From Sphingopyxis bauzanensis (lineage in GTDB: Bacteria > Pseudomonadota > Alphaproteobacteria > Sphingomonadales > Sphingomonadaceae), in contig NZ_NISK01000003.1 in NCBI RefSeq assembly GCF_002205675.1, positions 558,001 through 622,000 of the forward strand: 64,000 nt of DNA, read 5' to 3'. The notes under the pieces were generated by a model, which did not search any database, had not been told where the DNA came from, and saw only the letters and a program-made list of their open reading frames with translations. Each line of letters begins with the position of its first letter. Within the stretch, counting starts at the first letter, position 1. Below, piece after piece: positions 63,358-64,000 of this stretch. Made by a program: the position numbers and the translations under genes.

Positions 63358-64000
63358 TCGGCGGGGCTGTCGGGTGCGGGTTCGGGGATTTCAGCTTCGG
63401 TGTCGATACCCTCGGCTTCGACTTCTTCGCTTTCCTCGATCAGTGCTGCCGAAACGACATGCTCGTTGTTCGACACGTCGAACAGGCGCACGCCTGCAGT
63501 GCCGCGGCCGATGACGCGCATCGAATCGAGACCCATGCGGATCAGCTTTGCCTGATTGGTGACCAGCATCAGCTGGTGCGCCTTGGTCGCGGGGAAGCTG
63601 GCGACTACCAGGCCGTTGCGCGCGATGTTGTCGATGTTGGTGATCCCCTGACCCCCACGACCGGTGCGGCGATATTCATAGGCCGACGACAATTTGCCAA
63701 AGCCGTTGGCGCAGACGGTCAGGATGAACTGTTCGCGCGCGGCGAGCTCTTCCATGCGGTCGGCGGGCAGCGTCGGTTCGTTCTCATTATCCTTCCACGG
63801 CGCGGCGCGCAGATAGGCCTCGCGTTCGTCGCCGGTGGTGCCGACGCGGTGGAGGATCGACAGCGAGATGACTTCGTCACCCGCGGCGAGGCGCATGCCG
63901 CGCACGCCGGTCGAATTGCGGCTCTGAAATTCGCGGACATCGTCGCCGGCAAAGCGGATCGCCTTGCCCTGCCGTGTCGCGAGCAGGACATCGTCGCTTT
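63354..64000 (-). CDS. gyrA: DNA gyrase subunit A (C-terminal part, cut by window edge)
   Basis: GyrA is the breakage-reunion subunit of gyrase. Only the end of the C-terminal beta-pinwheel lies in the window: it enters with DDVLLATRQGKAIRFAGDDV and passes REFQSRNSTGVRGMRLAAGD. The GyrA box is seen as YRRTGRGGQGI. It ends with an acidic tail (ESEEVEAEGIDTEAEIPEPA). The start and the catalytic Tyr lie beyond the right edge. The stop overlaps DUF952. Confidence 0.95.
   Translation of the reverse strand, partial: SDDVLLATRQGKAIRFAGDDVREFQSRNSTGVRGMRLAAGDEVISLSILHRVGTTGDEREAYLRAAPWKDNENEPTLPADRMEELAAREQFILTVCANGFGKLSSAYEYRRTGRGGQGITNIDNIARNGLVVASFPATKAHQLMLVTNQAKLIRMGLDSMRVIGRGTAGVRLFDVSNNEHVVSAALIEESEEVEAEGIDTEAEIPEPAPDSPAE

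Overview
The window is a high-GC bacterial chromosome segment with housekeeping synteny typical of an alphaproteobacterium, most probably a sphingomonad (Sphingomonadaceae, Sphingopyxis-like; this is inference from gene content and style, no database was used). Pointers are a CckA/ChpT phosphorelay, an endonuclease-type MutL, a folate-dependent TrmFO, an alphaproteobacterial GTTC-N7-GTTC SOS box before recA, an RpoH with the RpoH box, and REP-like intergenic repeats of the kind seen in this group. No insertion sequence, CRISPR array, tRNA or rRNA gene was seen. Two genes run off the ends: mreB at the left and gyrA at the right.

Layout. 1-4893: mreB (partial), mutL, a DUF1206 membrane protein and a Tat-exported PhoD-type phosphatase. 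4950-7822: a small metal-response island with a MerR regulator, a divergent glutaredoxin-MauE fusion under a textbook MerR-type promoter, a small exported cysteine protein and a badly decayed outer-membrane protein gene. 7987-17750: ychF, a CAP-domain protein, an SDR oxidoreductase, rplY-pth-P-loop kinase, an Hsp70-like protein, mtgA, rpoH and rluD. 17976-24682: chpT followed by a compact chemotaxis operon (cheA-cheW-cheY-cheB-cheR) and an AmpD-like amidase. 24745-30776: DUF3703, an orphan small gene, rnpB (RNase P RNA), a 51-residue membrane peptide, a caspase-Sel1 protein, greB and a lytic transglycosylase. 30877-39036: dapA, smpB, DUF2062, an M13 metallopeptidase, cckA with a single-domain response regulator, and recA.

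39543-45778: an arginase-family enzyme, GST, a DUF4019-like protein, alaS, an AHSA1-like protein and, on the minus strand, a two-gene lysis cassette (GH108 endolysin plus 3-TM holin of the gene-transfer-agent release type). 45850-58438: a quinone oxidoreductase, amidohydrolase, nitronate monooxygenase, nadC, RNase T2, a CtrA-box-preceded small protein, an LplT-like MFS carrier, pgsA-moaD-moaE, oxyR, a frameshifted EF-hand gene, trmFO, a YhhN protein and a TauD-type dioxygenase. 58500-64000: a structured leader plus SulP transporter, an exported peroxiredoxin, a large amidohydrolase, DUF952 and the 3' part of gyrA.

How it fits together. Both the kinase (CckA) and the phosphotransferase (ChpT) that feed CtrA lie here, together with a chemotaxis operon, a CtrA-type site and a GTA-type holin/endolysin pair. 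In Rhodobacter, CckA-ChpT-CtrA is known to control gene transfer agent release, so the lysis pair is the most interesting locus. Its holin appears to have lost its normal end and reads antisense through the neighbouring AHSA1 gene. Several other places show recent small-scale decay or repair: the outer-membrane pseudogene, the EF-hand frameshift, and a moaE whose stop codon lies in a dispersed repeat.
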